From positions 568,593,281-568,657,280 of the forward strand of contig CM061142.1 of NCBI GenBank assembly GCA_030789695.1: DNA of 64,000 nucleotides. Reading direction: 5' to 3'. Shown one piece after another: positions 30,603 through 42,008 of this stretch (the stretch's first letter is position 1; each line of letters begins with the position of its first letter). Both the position numbers and the translations under genes were made by a program. The notes under the pieces are model-generated. The model was not told where the DNA came from and ran no database searches. It worked only from the letters and a program-made list of their open reading frames with translations. This DNA is from Scilla litardierei. Its lineage: Eukaryota > Streptophyta > Magnoliopsida > Asparagales > Asparagaceae.

Positions 30603-31860
30603 ATCTCTCCCTTTTGATGATGACAAACTACGTATATGATTTGAGCAATAAATTTCCAAATAGTGTGTGTGTAAGTGTGACGATAGAGGGTAACATGTAA
30701 ACAATGACGTGCAAAGTTTAACAATAAGCATGTTCCCCCTATTTTAGTGCTTCCCCAAAATCCATTAATGCTCCCCTTTAATCAAACAATCTTATTTTCA
30801 TGAGCATTACAAACATATTACACGAGCATTACAAACATATTAACTCTCATATAGCTCAAATTATTCTCCCTCTTTTGTTATCATCAAAAGTTGTAACACG
30901 AAGTCAGAAACATATACCATGTAAAAAGAGAGTATTCATAACCATTACCAACAGTTGCATGCATAATCATAGAATAATCAAGTCAAAATTCAATGAAATT
31001 AAACAATGAAGAATTCGACACCAACATGTACGTGTGATGATTAAAAATTGAAGTACATAAGGAGAATCATATACGGAAGTCAACCAAAAACCAATCCACA
31101 TTTTCCATATAACGTTTTATCACATAGGATTGATTTTCATCATCTCATTAAAAATGAGTTCAAGATACCGTACCCCCAAAACATAGCCTATAAGGACTCT
31201 TAGATGTGGGGGTGGCAGTGCTTGACGAGTAAATACACCAATGCTAAAGTTTACCCATAAAGCTTATGTTGGATACTCTTGGGTAATACCGTTGCCAAGG
31301 ATTGTATCCATTTTTTATACCGAGCAATTAATCTTCTTTTTCAATTTTATACTTGTAGTATCATTTTTAATGCTCAATTTTTATCCATGGCAAGGTATAT
31401 CATATCACTTAGATTTTAAGTTAAGTGTTCCTCGTACATTCACTTTCCATACTTCATAAATGATATCTCCAAAATGTGCAACACTAATAATACATATGGA
31501 AGTGAAGTAGTAGGTGTAGAAATCAAGTTATTTTCAATCATTGAACATGCCATGAATATTTAGAAAGATGAACATGTGCATGTAGCAAAAACAATAATAC
31601 ACCAACTTCTACATAGATATGAAAATCATTTATGAAGACGTCTTTTAATGAATCATAGAGAAAGATAGACATTTAAGCACCATTTATTTATTTATTTATT
31701 TTTTTGTTTTTTAATAAAGAACTAAAGCAAACATGCACACACAAAAAGAAAAATCATGCACCCAAAACAATGCAACTACTAGCACACAAACAAAAAAGAA
31801 GTTCAAGCACACATGTAAGCATGAAATCTCATTCTAAGTTTTATCAATAAAAGAGGAACG
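30603..31860 (-). other. SIRE-like element: region where RT/RNase H should be
   Basis: AT-rich, no RT or RNase H motif on either strand. Begins with the polypurine tract and ends where the pre-RT linker stops. Contains T-rich simple sequence near 31680-31710. The replacement or deletion makes the element non-autonomous. Confidence 0.7.
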
Positions 31861-32840
31861 AGTGCTTATACCTGGCGTAGGCTCACCTATAATCAAGTCT
31901 GATGGGTGGTTTGGATTGAACCTCAGCTCTCCTCCGGTAACTGCTACTTCTTGTATTTCTCACGTGTCCGTTTCAGCTTCCTCTTGTCTTTCAGGTTGCT
32001 CCTCATTATTCCTTGGAATGCTTTGTTGTTCTTCATTTTCCTCTTCTTCGTTATTCCTGCAAACCAAAGGAAGTATATCAGATTCATCAAATTTAACATG
32101 TATAGATTCAATAATAGTGAGAGTTTGTTTATTATTTATCATGTATACTCTGCTCCTCACTGAATACCTTCATCTAATTTGGATCCAAATGTGCCAAGTT
32201 GATCTCCTATATTTAATATATAGCACCTGCATCCAAAAACTCTAAAGTAAGAAATATTCGGAGTGTTGCCATGCCATAGTTCATAAGAAGTTTTATTTAA
32301 TAAAGGTCGAAGCATAACTCTGTTGCACACATGACATACAGTATTAATGGCTTCAGCCCAAAGAGACATAGGCAAAATATATTCATTTAGCATACTCCTA
32401 GCCATCTCTTTTAAAGTACGATTCTTTCTTTTGACCACCCCATTTTGTTGAGGTGTTCTAGGAGAAGAGAATTCATGTAAAATTCCTTTTTCAAGACAAA
32501 AATTTTCAAACATTGCATTTTCAAACTCACCTCCATGATCACTTCTAATTTTTATAATGAAAGAATTTTTCTCATTAGAAACTTGTATGTAAAAGTTTTG
32601 AAAATTATTAAATGAGTCTGATTTGTTGGCTAGGAAGTACACCCATGTGTAGCTAAAGTAATCATCAACTAATTTTAAACAATACTTTTTACCTCCTAGG
32701 CTAGCAATGTCTGTAGGACCAAATAAATCCATGTGCACTAATTCCAAAATGTGTGTGGTGGCAACTTCATTAATGCTAGAAACAATAGATATAGTTTGCT
32801 TACCTTTTTGTGTATGCCACGCACAACTTACCATTCACAT
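31861..32840 (-). pseudogene. SIRE-like integrase and pre-RT linker, catalytic Glu lost
   Basis: Integrase core on the minus strand: HMDLFGPTDI (first Asp), IRSDHGGEFEN (second Asp) and PQQNGVVKRKNR, where the third catalytic residue of the DDE triad is Lys in place of the usual Glu. FGCRCYILN follows. After a stop at 32157 the acidic linker (NNEEEENEEQQ) and SDLIIGEPTPGI are recognisable near 32090-31855. The sequence stops there, just before RT would start. Confidence 0.8.
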
Positions 32841-32867
32841 ATGTTTGATGCGGCAATCCTCTTACCA

Positions 32868-33330
32868 GATTTTTGATTTACAGTTTCTTTAGTAATCTCA
32901 TGCTTGCATGTGCTAGTCGTCTATGCCATAGGTTGGCCTCTTCTTCACCTACAAGCAAGCATTTAGAAATAGTCAGTTCTTCAAGCATAAGAGTATAAAC
33001 ATTATCTCTTCTATTAGCAGTAATAATACATCAATAATTCTACAAAAATTTGCATCAAATTCTACTTTCATACCTTTGTCGCACATCTGACTAATAGAAA
33101 TGAGGTTGTGTTTAAGCTTTTCAACCCAAAGGACATCTGTAAGCTGAAAGGTGTCGTTACCTACAACACCTTTACCAATTACCTTGCATTTTCCATTGTG
33201 CCCTAAAGTAACACTTCCTCCTTCACTCTTTACAAGGCTAAGGAACCTTTCGCTATCACCTGTCATGTGTCTTGAGCAGCCAGAGTCTAAGTACCACTCA
33301 CACTGTTGTTCCTTAGCCGTGCCATGTACC
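32868..33330 (-). pseudogene. SIRE-like protease and pre-integrase domain
   Basis: Minus strand: WYLDSGCSRHMTGD (about 33300-33255) is the copia aspartic protease active site, followed by LWVEKLKHNLISISQMCDKG. A frameshift near 33030 moves the GAG-pre-integrase motif (LWHRRLAHASMRLL, about 32940-32890) into another frame. A TAG at 33330 separates it from gag. Confidence 0.75.
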
Positions 33331-35102
33331 TACACGTAGGAAGAACATGATATATGTGACTTAGGAATCCAAATAGGTCCACTGGTGTTAGTCACTTTAC
33401 TTTTTGGAACCCAAATTTGCTTAAATTTAATGTTGGTGTTCCTATACTTGTAATTATAATAAGCATGACCAACACCACCGCATGTATAACATTTAGCAAA
33501 CCCATTTCTTCCTACACCAGCTTCTTTTTGATACTTACTATTCATTCTAGGCATTTCATCAATTCTATTTCCATAGCCCAAACCACGCCTATTATTACCA
33601 TGTATCTGATTTCCTAGAATAATGTCTAATGAATGCTTTCCAACACCAAATTTTTTAATAGACAATTCAAGACCCGATATTTTAGATTTTAAGAACATAT
33701 TCTTATTAACAAGCATGGTACATTTACTAATGAAAGCCTTTTTGTTCTCTTCCTCGCTCTTTTTAAAATTAGCCATCTTTTTTTCTAGCTCTTTGTTTTC
33801 ATTGATTAGCATGCAAATCTTCTCATTAGCGATTCATTTTCAACTTCTAGCTTAATCATATTTAGTTTAAACATGCTAATATCTTTAAGCAAATTAGAGC
33901 AGTTAAGACATTCAGTTTCAGCATGCATACTAGATTTTCCTTTTTTCAAAGAGCTAATAGTAGAGTTACATGCAACAAGCTTTTCTTTTATTTCATCAAC
34001 TTCTAATGACATATTATAATTGTTTTGTTGCAATTCAAAATTATCACATTTAAACTTTTCTACATGGGATCCAAGTAGCTCTACATTTGATTCCAAGCTT
34101 TGAATTTCCTTTTCCATTTCTTTACAAATAGTCATAAGTTCAGCTTTGGTGCAAGTTGGTACCTCATCGAGTTCTCCCATCAAGCAAATGAAGGAGTGCA
34201 CAACTTCCTCTTGAGATTCATCCTCACTGTCCATATCACATGTGAGCACCAAAGATTTTCCCTTTTGCTCCGCAGCGTTGTTCTTTCCTTGAGGGCATTG
34301 TTTCATAAATTGTCCCCGCTTTTTGCATTTAAAACATATAACATGATCAGTAGTAGTCTGCTCAGAAAATTTATTTGCGGAATTAAACTTGTTAGAGCGA
34401 TTAAACCTTTTTAGCATCTCTGATCTCCTATTGCATGTTCTGATATATCTCTTGAAGCTTCTCACCAAAAAAGCCTCATCCTCATCTTCATCTTCATCCT
34501 CCTTAGCCTGAAGGGCTAGTGCCTTTGAAGTATTGATTTCATCTTTCTCTCTCAGTTCAATGCTCTGCAGCTCCAGCTCATGTGACATCATGTTCCCTAT
34601 CAGGTCTTCCACTTTCATCTGCGATAAGTCCCTTGCTTCCTGAATAGCTATGATTTTGGGACGGAAGGTGCTAGGCAGAGCTCGTAAGATCCTTCTGATT
34701 TGCTCCAGACTCGAGTACGGCTTTCCAAGAGAGGTAGATTTATAGATGATGTCTGTGAACCTCGCAAACATCTCCTTAATTGACTCTGATGGAAGCATGC
34801 AGAAGCTTTCATATTTAGTACTCCTTAACCTGCGATGTACCCTCATGAGTCACCTCCAAAGTATGCCAAATTTCCTGCGCAGTTTGACATTGAGATATAC
34901 GATTAAACTCAGCTTTATCTAAAGAACAAATCAGAGCATTCATCGCTTTATTATTTAAAGAAAAATGTTCCTTATCATGATCATCCCACTTATCTTCTGG
35001 TTTTAGCATTTCATTATCTTCAATTTTAATAGTAGGATGTTTATAGCCTTTTTCCGCAATTCTCCACACATCATAATCAACAGCAGCTAAATATATCCTC
35101 AT
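33330..35102 (-). pseudogene. gag: SIRE-like gag, frameshifted, zinc knuckles mutated
   Basis: Read on the minus strand: start region MRIYLAAVDYDVWR (35102), ALICSLDKAEFNRIS and TAQEIWHTLEVTHEGT (UBN2/DUF4219-type gag). A frameshift at about 34830 is followed by SIKEMFARFTDIIYKSTSLG. The first knuckle is CFKCKKRGQFMKQC, with Gln at the zinc-binding His position. Long coiled coil from about 34130 to 33850. A second frameshift at about 33810 precedes CYTCGGVGHAYYNY, whose last Cys is lost. Three breaks in all. Confidence 0.8.
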
Positions 35103-35228
35103 CCTAGTTTTTCAATAAGCAAAATCAACACCGTTAAACTTAGGGGGACGAGAAATAGACTGACCCTCAGCAAAAGCAGAATCAAACATATTCATAGACA
35201 TGATCAACTAGGCTAGATCCTCTAAACT

Positions 35229-35241
35229 GGCTCCGATACCA
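35229..35241 (-). other. Primer binding site of the SIRE-like element (tRNA-Met)
   Basis: Minus strand TGGTATCGGAGCC, two bases after the 5' LTR; one mismatch to the TGGTATCAGAGCC initiator-Met primer site of copia elements. Confidence 0.88.
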
Positions 35242-35243
35242 CT

Positions 35244-36822
35244 TGTTGGATCTAAATCTAAGCCTAGAGAGGGGTGAATAGGCTTAGAAAACTATTCGTG
35301 CAACCCACATAAAATCGCAGGCAGTTATAGCACAATCAATCAGACGCATAGTATAGTAAAGCAGTCACAGCATGCACAGTCGATATACCCTGGTTCGGTC
35401 GTCACAATGACCTACGTCCAGCCCTAAAAGCAATACTAGATTATTAAAGTTAACTGGTACAACCTGTAGCTAGAGCACCAACTCTACACTCACCTGGCTC
35501 TCAGTACCTGCACTCACCAAAGTGTCCAAACAATAACAATCCTAGTAAAGCTCTCTCTTGGCTAGTCCCAACTAGCCAAGTCCCCAAACAAATAATAAAA
35601 TAGTTCTACAAAGATCACAACGCCACAATCACAAATAAAATAAAGTTTAGAGTTTAGAATCTCTCAGTTGTGACGGCGTTGATGTCTCTGTCATTCAGTG
35701 GATGGTCAGACGTCGTCTGACAAATAGTAGTCCCTCATCCCCTCAATCAGTATGTTGCGGCTTGGAGTAATGTCTGAAGCAAGTCACAGCTTTGCACAAA
35801 TCTCTGGGGCAATCAGGTCACGACCTTCTCTAATCCTTGAGGCAAGTAGGTCACAACCTCCTCCAATAATTGAAACTTGCATCACACCAGAGAAAATTGT
35901 CTTGGGAATTAAAACCAAAAGTTGCGGCTCTTAATCTCCTCTCCATTTTTGTTGCTTGGATGTGCCTGGGATCTCTTTGCAAAATTTCGGCCTGCCCTCA
36001 AAAGGATTTGTGCGGCTCACTCCTTTTTGAGTGGAAGAGCTCTAAAAAAATTCCGACTGGCTTTTATCTTTGGGGTTTTCAATGGAAATTGGAAAACAAC
36101 TCAGCCTCTTGGTTTTTGATGATTGTTCATGGACAAAAAATGCGGCTCTTTGGGAAATTGATGGGAGAGAGAATTTCGGCTGCCATGTTTTTTGATGATA
36201 AAGCTCTCTGAACAATGCGGCTCTTGGCCTAAGGAGGGATCTATTTGCGTCAGCTCCTTGGGGAAAAAATAAACTATTGTTGAGATTCTCAAAAACAAAA
36301 ACAAAACCATGCGGCTGAGCTTTTGAGATCTTCCAGAGATTAATTCGGCAAGGGGCAATTTGCAAAGAGGAGCTGTTCGGCTGCCTATAGGGTATTTTTG
36401 ATTCAAAGAAACATAATTCCCTCTCTCAATTTGTGCGGCTGTGCACTTTTTCTCAATTATTTCGGCCTCCTTCCCCTTTATTAGTCTTGATTGCTTCCTT
36501 ATACATGGTATGGTATAGGGTTTTGTGCGGCAAGGAAAGATCAATGGCTAGAATTAATTAGTCTATATGGAATCCTAGTGATAGGGTGATTTGCAATGGG
36601 AATGGAGTTTGGACTTGATACGGAATAGGATTTGGGTTTGACTCAAATAGATATAAGTCAACTCGGGGTAGCTTCTCCCCTTTTCTCCTTTACACATTGA
36701 CCAAGTCTCTCCTTGAATTAATCAAATGTTTGCCATTCCTGAAACACTTAACACACACGTTAAAACGTTCACACATGGTTGTTATCATCAAACACGAAGT
36801 TCATAGATCATTGCTACCAACA
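35244..36822 (-). repeat. 5' LTR of the SIRE-like element
   Basis: TGTTGGATCT...GCTACCAACA, 1579 bp, with GGAAG beyond. Between 35920 and 36540 the word TGCGGCT or TTCGGC(T/C) occurs about twelve times, always in the same direction. A tandem pair of about 33 bp (GGCAATCAGGTCACGACC.. / GGCAAGTAGGTCACAACC..) is at 35807-35870. Confidence 0.88.
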
Positions 36823-36827
36823 GGAAG

Positions 36828-37839
36828 TTCCCCACGGATTGTGGGGAAAAATCAATCTTCATTTTTAAGATAATCGGCACCATTCTAATTGTTTATCATA
36901 TTCTAAAATCCAGATATATAACATATCAAGTGAATCCTAAAAAATTGGGTTATCTATTGTACATTTGAGGAATGTTTTTGAATTGGTTTGTTGATTATGA
37001 CAAAAGGATGGTTAGAAAGACGGCTGGAATTGAATCTTGAGTAATCAATTGGTAGGATGAGACTTTGTGAAAATTAAAACCATAAAACACAGCTCCTTTT
37101 GATCGAACCTGCCGACCTTACCTTTTTCGTAGAAAGTCTCAATGAGAGCTACTGTAGTCTCCCATGTTGGCCTTCTTTTATAGATAGAATCTTCAATGAG
37201 TGGAAAGACTCCCAGACTTGCTCCGCTGTACGAGCCTCATACAGAGCCGCTCCCTTGTGATATGATAAGAAGAAAAGGCGCTGCCCTCTTTTCTTTTCCA
37301 CACCAACCCTGATTGTCAAATCGGGTGGGGATGGGAAAAGATTGAACCCAATTCCCCCACCATTTGTTAAACCCCTCTTATTAGGCGATAAGGTCCCTCT
37401 TTAAACTCCGAGGCTCGAGTTTCATTTTTGATCGTAATTGTTTCGGGGAAGGGGGTCTTTTGCGCATTTAAGACGAATTTTTTAAGATGAACTAAATTCT
37501 CTCGGTAGAACTAAATTTTAGTTTGAATGCGGTTACAAAATTTTTTTTGGGGTGATATTCTGAATGAGGCTGCAATTTTTTTTTTGGATGAGAGATTTTG
37601 AATGGGATGAAACTTTTTGGAAGAATATTTTGAATGCACCATGACATATGTCACATATTATAACTAATCAATCTAAATATTTAAAAAATTATATTATTAT
37701 TAAGCGGTTGAATTTTGTTTCCACTATATCAAGGACCAAAGCCTTCCAAGATCCACTCAATATGTTTTTTGTGTGATTTTAAAACATGTAGATCAGATTG
37801 AATGGCATCGATCATCAAAAATAAAAATATATAATATAA
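36828..37839. other. Unassigned region with one short open stretch
   Basis: AT-rich from 37430 to 37720. The minus strand of about 37333-37130 is open for about 66 codons and reads like protein (LTIRVGVEKKRGQRLFF, TAEQVWESFHSLKIL), with a stop after. It resembles no family I can name; a decayed gag or an organelle-derived piece are possible but unsupported. Confidence 0.35.
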
Positions 37840-39840
37840 ATAAAAGAGACTGGAGACGATCCAGACTGTGGTAACACAAAAAGCACTTGATATCGTGGTG
37901 TTCGGTCCCAAGGAATTGAGTACACCACAACACAACACACGAATTGAAAATAAATGCAATCTCCATGAACTTTCACCGAATTAACTGGGCAGGTGGCACA
38001 GAGGTGCTCACAGTCGTTAAAGAAATCCCAATGCACAGTATAGGACAGAGGTGCTTTCAAGGAAGAGGATAGACCCATATTTATATAGGCGGCTGACCCC
38101 TCCCCTTCACTCCATTTCCGACGTGGGACTAAATTATTAGAGAGAGAAAAATTAAATTAGTTTGCCTTACACAAGGCTAAACTTCAACTAATTTTCTCTC
38201 CCTCACCCTTGAGCTTCACAAGTGATACAACCTATCAAATCGAAGAGCATTGAACGGTGGACGCGTAGGATAAAACGGCACATCATTCTGAGTTCGTTTG
38301 ACCCCTCAAACGTAGCTCCAAAGTCAGCCCAAAATTTGTTTTTCACAAAAAACTGTAGCCGTCGCAAAACTGGGCACGAAACCCTAATAATGGGCCCCTT
38401 GTGGGCCCCACTCAGCCAGCTGCGTGGGCAGGGCCCCACCCGCATTAAGCGGGCGGGCATGGGCGTGCACCCGCCTTAGCATGTGCGCACCTGCCTGCCT
38501 TGCGGGCTGAGTGGCCCGTGGGTCGGGCGCCCGCGGATGCGGGCCCCGGCCTACAATGCCCTTAATGGGCTAAATGGCTGTTTTAGCTCTATTTTGAGTG
38601 TTTGGAGTTCGTTTTTGACGAGGTTTGAATCTGCATTTAGACCTAGACGATCACGTCATCCAGGTAACCATTTTCACGCATTTATTATATCAAATATGCA
38701 CGTAAACATTTTACGACACATTTAATTCCATTTGCATCATATGCAAAAATTTCACATCTAATATTAAAAAACCATTTGCATCAAATACAAATGAAATGAG
38801 GGCATACATCCATCAACACAACCTCCTTAATCCTTAGTATTACTAAGATGTAAATCAAACTCGGTGTGAGATCATACAACCTGACCGTACTACAGGTTGG
38901 GGCTTAAAACCCCTAGACGACAGTGACCACGAGCAATAGGTGCCGTCCCTGTTTCGGCATCATAATTACATAATTGACCCATTGAATAAAATGTCGTCAG
39001 GATCACTCTGACTGTGTCTGAGATAAATACCGTAGTTTTAGTCCCTTCATCATAACTATGTCGCCTTGTCAAGCCTAGGGTACAGTCAACTGTCAACCAT
39101 AATAGCTTGAACTTGGTTAGACTATATCGGTATTTAGTCTGTTAATGTTGGAATTTTTTCAACATAATTTGGCCAAAGTTTTCACTAATGACTGAACCAA
39201 CACATGCGGCACTAACTCCCTATTAACGGGAGAGACGAATTCTCTCTTGGTCATTACTGTCCTCACATGCTTCAAGTGTCACCCAACCAAAGACCTTCGA
39301 CAGGCCTTGCCTCGAAGCCAGGTCAGAGATCTAAGTGACACCGTTCACTTACAGGTTCATACAATGACCTCAAGTCTAAGGACTACCTTGCCTATCATCA
39401 CTGACAGATTTAGTTAATGTTAACCATTTGATAACTCTCGTTGGGTCGTTCAGTGAACTCATTCTCTAATGAAAACATGTGTCTCGTCTGCAACTTCGCC
39501 AAGTCAAACAACCATGAGATCATCGTCCCCACTCCATGGTGAAGACAGAGACACAATGGTCTATCTGATGTATCAATATCCTTTTCTCGAAACATCTACG
39601 ACCACGAATGGTTTTAGACTTATGCTACAAACGATCAAACATTCTCCATGATTGAGATCTGCATCTCGATACTTGTTTGACCTTGCATTAAGTCTCAGGA
39701 CTTTATCTAAGTTTTTATGTTGACTACATTATAATTAACTTAGGTAAATACTTAGCAAATAGCTTACTGTTATTTCAAACAAGATGTTTGTACACATACA
39801 TAGAGATAAATTGCCTCGAGGGCATACACATCTCCTAACA
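37840..39840 (-). mobile_element. Angela/BARE-like copia LTR, minus strand
   Basis: The right end is CTCCTAACA at 39840. On the minus strand the LTR starts TGTTAGGAGATG and soon has ATGCCCTCGAGGCAATTTAT, very close to the known start of Angela/BARE LTRs (ATGCCCTAGAGGCAATAATA). GGGCCCCAC-rich sequence follows (38380-38540). A TATA box on the minus strand, GCCTATATAAATATGG, is at about 38078-38093. The left boundary is not defined: no partner LTR, primer site or target duplication was found, so it may be truncated or solo. Confidence 0.6.
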
Positions 39841-41140
39841 CTTAAGATGGACACCATGTGTATACACTCGATGGACTGAACAACCCTCTAGGCAGGTAGA
39901 CCACAACCCATTAATGGTGCCAAAACATGAATCTGATCTATTTATTACTTTTATTACTTTTATCGCATTCATTTACTTTTATTTCTTCATTCCTTTATTT
40001 ATAAATCCTGAGCTTTAAGTATGTTATTATGAGAATTGTTAACTATTGTGTTCCTGATTATGCGATTGGAAATGTGAAAGATTGAAAGTTTGGTTTCTGG
40101 CTTATACGAAAGTACATGATTAGAGATTATGCAATGTGATGATACAATGATATTGGTACGCCTGATATATGCACAAGACCTGACAATCCTAAACATAGTA
40201 TGCATAACTCTATCTAATTATGTATTTTATGAATTAAAGACATGAACATGATACTTAACACCCTAGAACTAGAACAACTACACTTGACATCACAGGTTTT
40301 GGGGTAACTTATAATTGAGAGGGTGCAGAGCGATTGAAGACATGCTTATGGCCACTATATGGGACGATGTCCGTTTATGGATCCTGAGTTCTCGGTACAG
40401 TTTGACCTTTATACTCGGCCCGAGGTAGCACCCCGCGGTACAAGGTGGACTTCATGTTGCATATCATGCCCTCCTCTTATAAGTCACATCACCAGTCTTT
40501 TTGTTAATTGCTTAAATTCTTACTGCCACTTAAATCATGACAGGTCAGTAGTTTTCCCTTTACAGTTCCTTTTGTGCTTTTTAATTTCTGTAAAATAAAT
40601 TAATTAACTGTTTAATATGGATGCAGTCTACTTTATTAATGGTGGTTCAATTCAATCAGGTGAGTCACAACTTGAAGAGGAGGCTCTGCTATACGAGGAG
40701 TCTGACTTTCCGGTTGAGAATGTGGTTTTATGAGTTTTTGTGTTACCAGGAGAGTTTTATCTTTCTTTTAGTCATTTTTCTTTCAGTATTATTTAGTTGA
40801 GCATTGTAGTTTTCCTTTCTACCTAGACACTGTATTTCTTTTCACTGTGGAAATAAAATGAGTATTTTTATCTTTGTCTTAAAAATTTATTGTTTATACT
40901 ATATTGACGTCACTGGTATCTGCAAGACCTTCAAAACTATTGAAAGTGTGACGGCACCCATGTCTGGGGTATTATCCATTCATATAGGCCAAAGCCTTAC
41001 TTACTGTTCCAAATAAGTGTTTCCAGTCTTAAGCTTGTTCAGATATATATGCATACCAATTACCACTCACTTCGTCACTTACAACAGATGGGTGTCAAAG
41101 TGAAGATGCACTCATTCATTTTTCATTTGGTTAGTATTGA
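39841..41140. other. Unassigned region
   Basis: No recognised gene. A 38-codon open frame (40619-40735, rich in E, ending PVENVVL) is followed by T-rich sequence and AATAAAATGAG (about 40852), which resembles a gene or element 3' end. A direct connection to the sequence after C2 (47314 onward) is expected, because C2 is flanked by a target duplication. Confidence 0.4.
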
Positions 41141-41145
41141 TATCC

Positions 41146-41984
41146 TGTTGGAGCTTTTGAATTTTTCAAAAGAAAATTTGGACTCTCTTTGGTTTTCCCT
41201 CCAAAAGCTTTAGTCCCACATTGCTTGGACAAAAAGGCTTGGATGAGAATATATAGTTTGTTGAGTCTTATGGATGTGCCCCTTGGGAGATGACTCTTTT
41301 GTGAAGGGGAGAGGACTTACATGAACTTGGGTTCAACACGCGTGTGTCGCCGACTGCCCGCCGACCGGTCGTGACGTGTCGTGTGTGCGCGCGATGATAA
41401 TATTTTTGGATAAAATAATTATTATATATAATTATTTTGATAAACCAAATTTCAAATTTCAAATGGTTTTAAATGTTTCAAATTCAAACGTTTTCAGATC
41501 TATATATTTTCAGATCCAGAATTTATAACCACTATTAATTACATATCTAGAATTAACTCACGTTAATTTCAGATCTAGAATTAAATCGTTTTTGATTTAG
41601 CCGTTACTAATTTTCCTTATATAAGTTTTGTGTGCGTGAGTTCATGGAGATAAAAAATATTTTGCAAAAATCATTCTTTCTGCGGAAATTCTCAAAGCCG
41701 CAGTTTTTTCCCTCTGTTTTATTTTTCCACAAATACTCTTTGATACCGAGCAGTTCAGAATTGGGTGTTGTTCCATCCGATCATCTTCAGTGCAAAGTTG
41801 GTCGTCAACAGAGGTTCTTCTGGGCTGTTTTATCCTGGGGACGGCAAAGCAGTATACTGCTTGCACTCTTGGGCAGAGCCGCAAAACGTCTTAAAGAGAG
41901 CGACCTAGTCCGTGGCTCAGCCCTCTTCAATTTGGTAAACTCGTACCTGTCTCCTTTCGGTTTTTGCAATAGCAAATCTCAAGA
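41146..41984 (+). repeat. 5' LTR of C2
   Basis: Starts TGTTGGAGC. TATA box AATATATAG at 41249-41256. A pair of near-identical fragments around AGATCTAGAATTAA occurs at 41490-41600. No clear primer site follows: the next bases are ATTTTAGGATGTTATC, not the usual tRNA-Met complement. Confidence 0.9.
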
Positions 41985-42008
41985 ATTTTAGGATGTTATC
42001 TCTCTGCA

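Larger units (their letters stand above)
9153..36822 (-). mobile_element. SIRE-like Ty1/copia element, minus strand, host of the central nest
   Basis: Outer ends are TGTTGG (9153) and CCAACA (36822), flanked by the identical 5-bp duplication GGAAG (9148-9152 and 36823-36827). Reading the minus strand: 5' LTR 35244-36822, tRNA-Met-type primer site, gag, protease, integrase, then a 1.26-kb stretch with no RT or RNase H, polypurine tract, and 3' LTR (29579-30602 plus 9153-9784). Long LTRs, two zinc-knuckle-like motifs in gag and the IIGEPTPGI linker fit SIRE/Maximus. It is non-autonomous: RT/RNase H are missing and catalytic residues are mutated. Element X and its own guests interrupt the 3' LTR. 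Confidence 0.85.

Noticed and set aside
37130..37333. Organelle-derived DNA
   Set aside because: Considered for the protein-like stretch, but I could not match it to any organelle gene from memory.
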